A stretch of DNA of 64,000 nucleotides, taken from the NCBI GenBank assembly GCA_026168455.1, contig CM047425.1, positions 47,068,362-47,132,361 of the forward strand, written 5' to 3'. The notes under the pieces are model-generated. The model saw nothing but the letters and a program-made list of their open reading frames with translations. It had not been told where the DNA came from and searched no databases. Positions 62,481-64,000 of this stretch are shown in pieces (position 1 is the first letter of the stretch; each line of letters begins with the position of its first letter). The translations under genes and the position numbers were made by a program. Source of the DNA: Theocolax elegans. Taxonomy: Eukaryota > Arthropoda > Insecta > Hymenoptera > Cerocephalidae.

Positions 62481-64000
62481 ATTTTCACCGCCCTTACCCC
62501 AGCCCGCCGATCTACGGAATTTTATAAAAAAAAAATGCTATCCGATGTATTTTTAATTGTACTTTCTAAAAAAACAAGAAATTTTAATTGTACCTCCACC
62601 GTTTTTGAGAAAAAAAATGACAAAGTATTGCAATATTAAAACACCGATACCTCACCTTACAATCGTTCCTTCGTCCTAATTAGGGTGTAAAAAAATTGTA
62701 CCTTTTTCGTACTTAATTGTACCACCCTCACTTTTCCGAAAAAATAACGGTATAACGCAAAAATATTAAAAAAGCAATATCGTCTGATTGACAGTCCGTT
62801 TTCAGCTACTGCGCATGCGCGGCCAACGGAAGTGCGAGATTCGCATGCACACGAGATTTTCAACCGCACGAGATTTTAAAATCGTAAAAAAGGGAAAAAA
62901 TGCATGGCAGGCATTGATAAAATATCCATCGTCGCATTATTATTATTAATTACCAGAATTTGTGGAAAAAGTAATTGTACCCTCCAAATCATTGATATTT
63001 AACTCTACCTATGAGTAAATAAAAAAATGTACATTATCTGTACGTAATAGTACAATCGTCAAACTTTGTATTTATTAATGGGAATCAATTAGAAACAATA
63101 GTAAATAATTAGCTGAACGAACGGGCGCACTATGCGCATGTGCGGTTGTGACGCCTATGAAGTCAAGCGTTTTAAAAACGCGAAAAAAGCAAGTAACGCT
63201 CGGTTATTTGACCTTGTAACCCCGTTTTTTGGTTATAATCCTAAAGAAGATGCATTATTATAAGGCTTTTATAGTTTTTTCATAAAAAAAGTCAAAAGTG
63301 TTTATTATTTATGAGGGTTATGTGGGTATTTGAGACTTATATATAGACAGTCGTCTATAACTCTTTCGGGTTGAAAAATTGAGAAATAAGTACGGCCCCG
63401 TCTTAGTCAATAACCTGAGGGATAGTTTATTTTTAAAAACATAAAGCAAATCAATCATTCTCTATACACAAAAAACTACAAACGATATCTTACAGTTCAA
63501 ATGCCGTTGCGTTTGCTCAAATAACTTATTTTTTCTTTGAGAAATTACATTTTAAAGATTTTTCGGTTTCATGAATATTGTTACCTCTAAAAACGTGTTT
63601 TTTCTTACTTTTTTCGATGTTTCGACTATTTTTCTATGTTCATCTTTAAAAATATTGTTTCGAGCATAAATTATACAATGAGAGTTGTTATTTTGAGACC
63701 AGCATTTCATGTAAAGTGTTTATGTTTGATTGTTACGTTTCAAGATAATGTTACGAAATCATTTCTGTGTAATCAGTTACTGTTTATGAGCAATATATCT
63801 GGAAGTAGTATCATTACCTAATTACATTATGAGAAAGTTACCCTGATGAAACATGACTACATATAAACAAGATGTACAGACATACATTTTAAAGACGGCT
63901 TTAAATTTCCCTTATAAGTCATTATCTAGTATATTTTGATGTATCACATTTTGCAATGAAAATATAAGCCTCTCCCGCATAGCGGTCACACCTAATAAAA
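62481..64000. other. Unassigned A+T-rich region
   Basis: No gene recognised. The word AATTGTAC recurs at about 62553, 62585, 62694, 62725 and 62973, mostly as AATTGTACC, hinting at a decayed repeat. Otherwise nothing supported to the window end. Confidence 0.5.

Overview
The window is eukaryotic repeat-dense DNA. I recognise no host gene. The non-LTR, Penelope-like, Kolobok/Mutator-like, piggyBac, hAT and IS630/mariner-type protein families and the A+T-rich unique DNA suggest an arthropod, most likely an insect and plausibly a hymenopteran such as an ant. The species call is inference.

Region 1 (1-29 kb) is a degenerate (GA)n/(CT)n satellite array (about 7.5 kb in four blocks) plus a separate pure (CT)n tract. 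They carry five non-LTR retrotransposons (here A-E): A 1-2359 (-), B 3464-8477 (-), C 11921-14069 (-), D 16783-22734 (-) and E 23652-28970 (+). Each has its sense strand on the CT-rich strand, and every visible 3' end (CAAAT or CAAT repeats) abuts CTCTCT. B and E have a PHD-like zinc-finger ORF1, an in-frame UGA, and then an AP-endonuclease/reverse-transcriptase ORF2 with no AUG before its catalytic residues. D is split by a 3.76-kb inverted-repeat element with a TA target duplication. A paralogous empty site for B survives near 10.14 kb.

Region 2 (29-41 kb) is a nest of elements. A Jockey-like ORF2 is split by a 4.68-kb element with 342-bp terminal inverted repeats. Inside that lies a Penelope-like element, itself cut by a tRNA-derived SINE and by a 1,028-bp solo LTR. 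Three hammerhead-ribozyme-like motifs accompany three Penelope-like fragments. Two 140-bp piggyBac-type MITEs, a TTAA deletion derivative and a 5S-rRNA-derived SINE are also present.

Region 3 (41-64 kb) holds a second solo LTR, a decayed non-LTR element cut by a Mutator-like foldback and a second 5S SINE, an R1-like fragment, a piggyBac relic carrying a hAT insertion, a second tRNA SINE, a Ty3/gypsy relic, a second copy of a palindromic MITE, a larger TTAA-flanked Kolobok/Mutator-like element, and an IS630/mariner fragment. About 1.5 kb at the right end shows nothing recognisable.

The genes do not form a host pathway. The coherent biology is retrotransposon targeting of (TC)n DNA, in-frame UGA coupling of retrotransposon ORFs, ribozyme-bearing Penelope elements, and deep nesting that allows relative dating of insertions.
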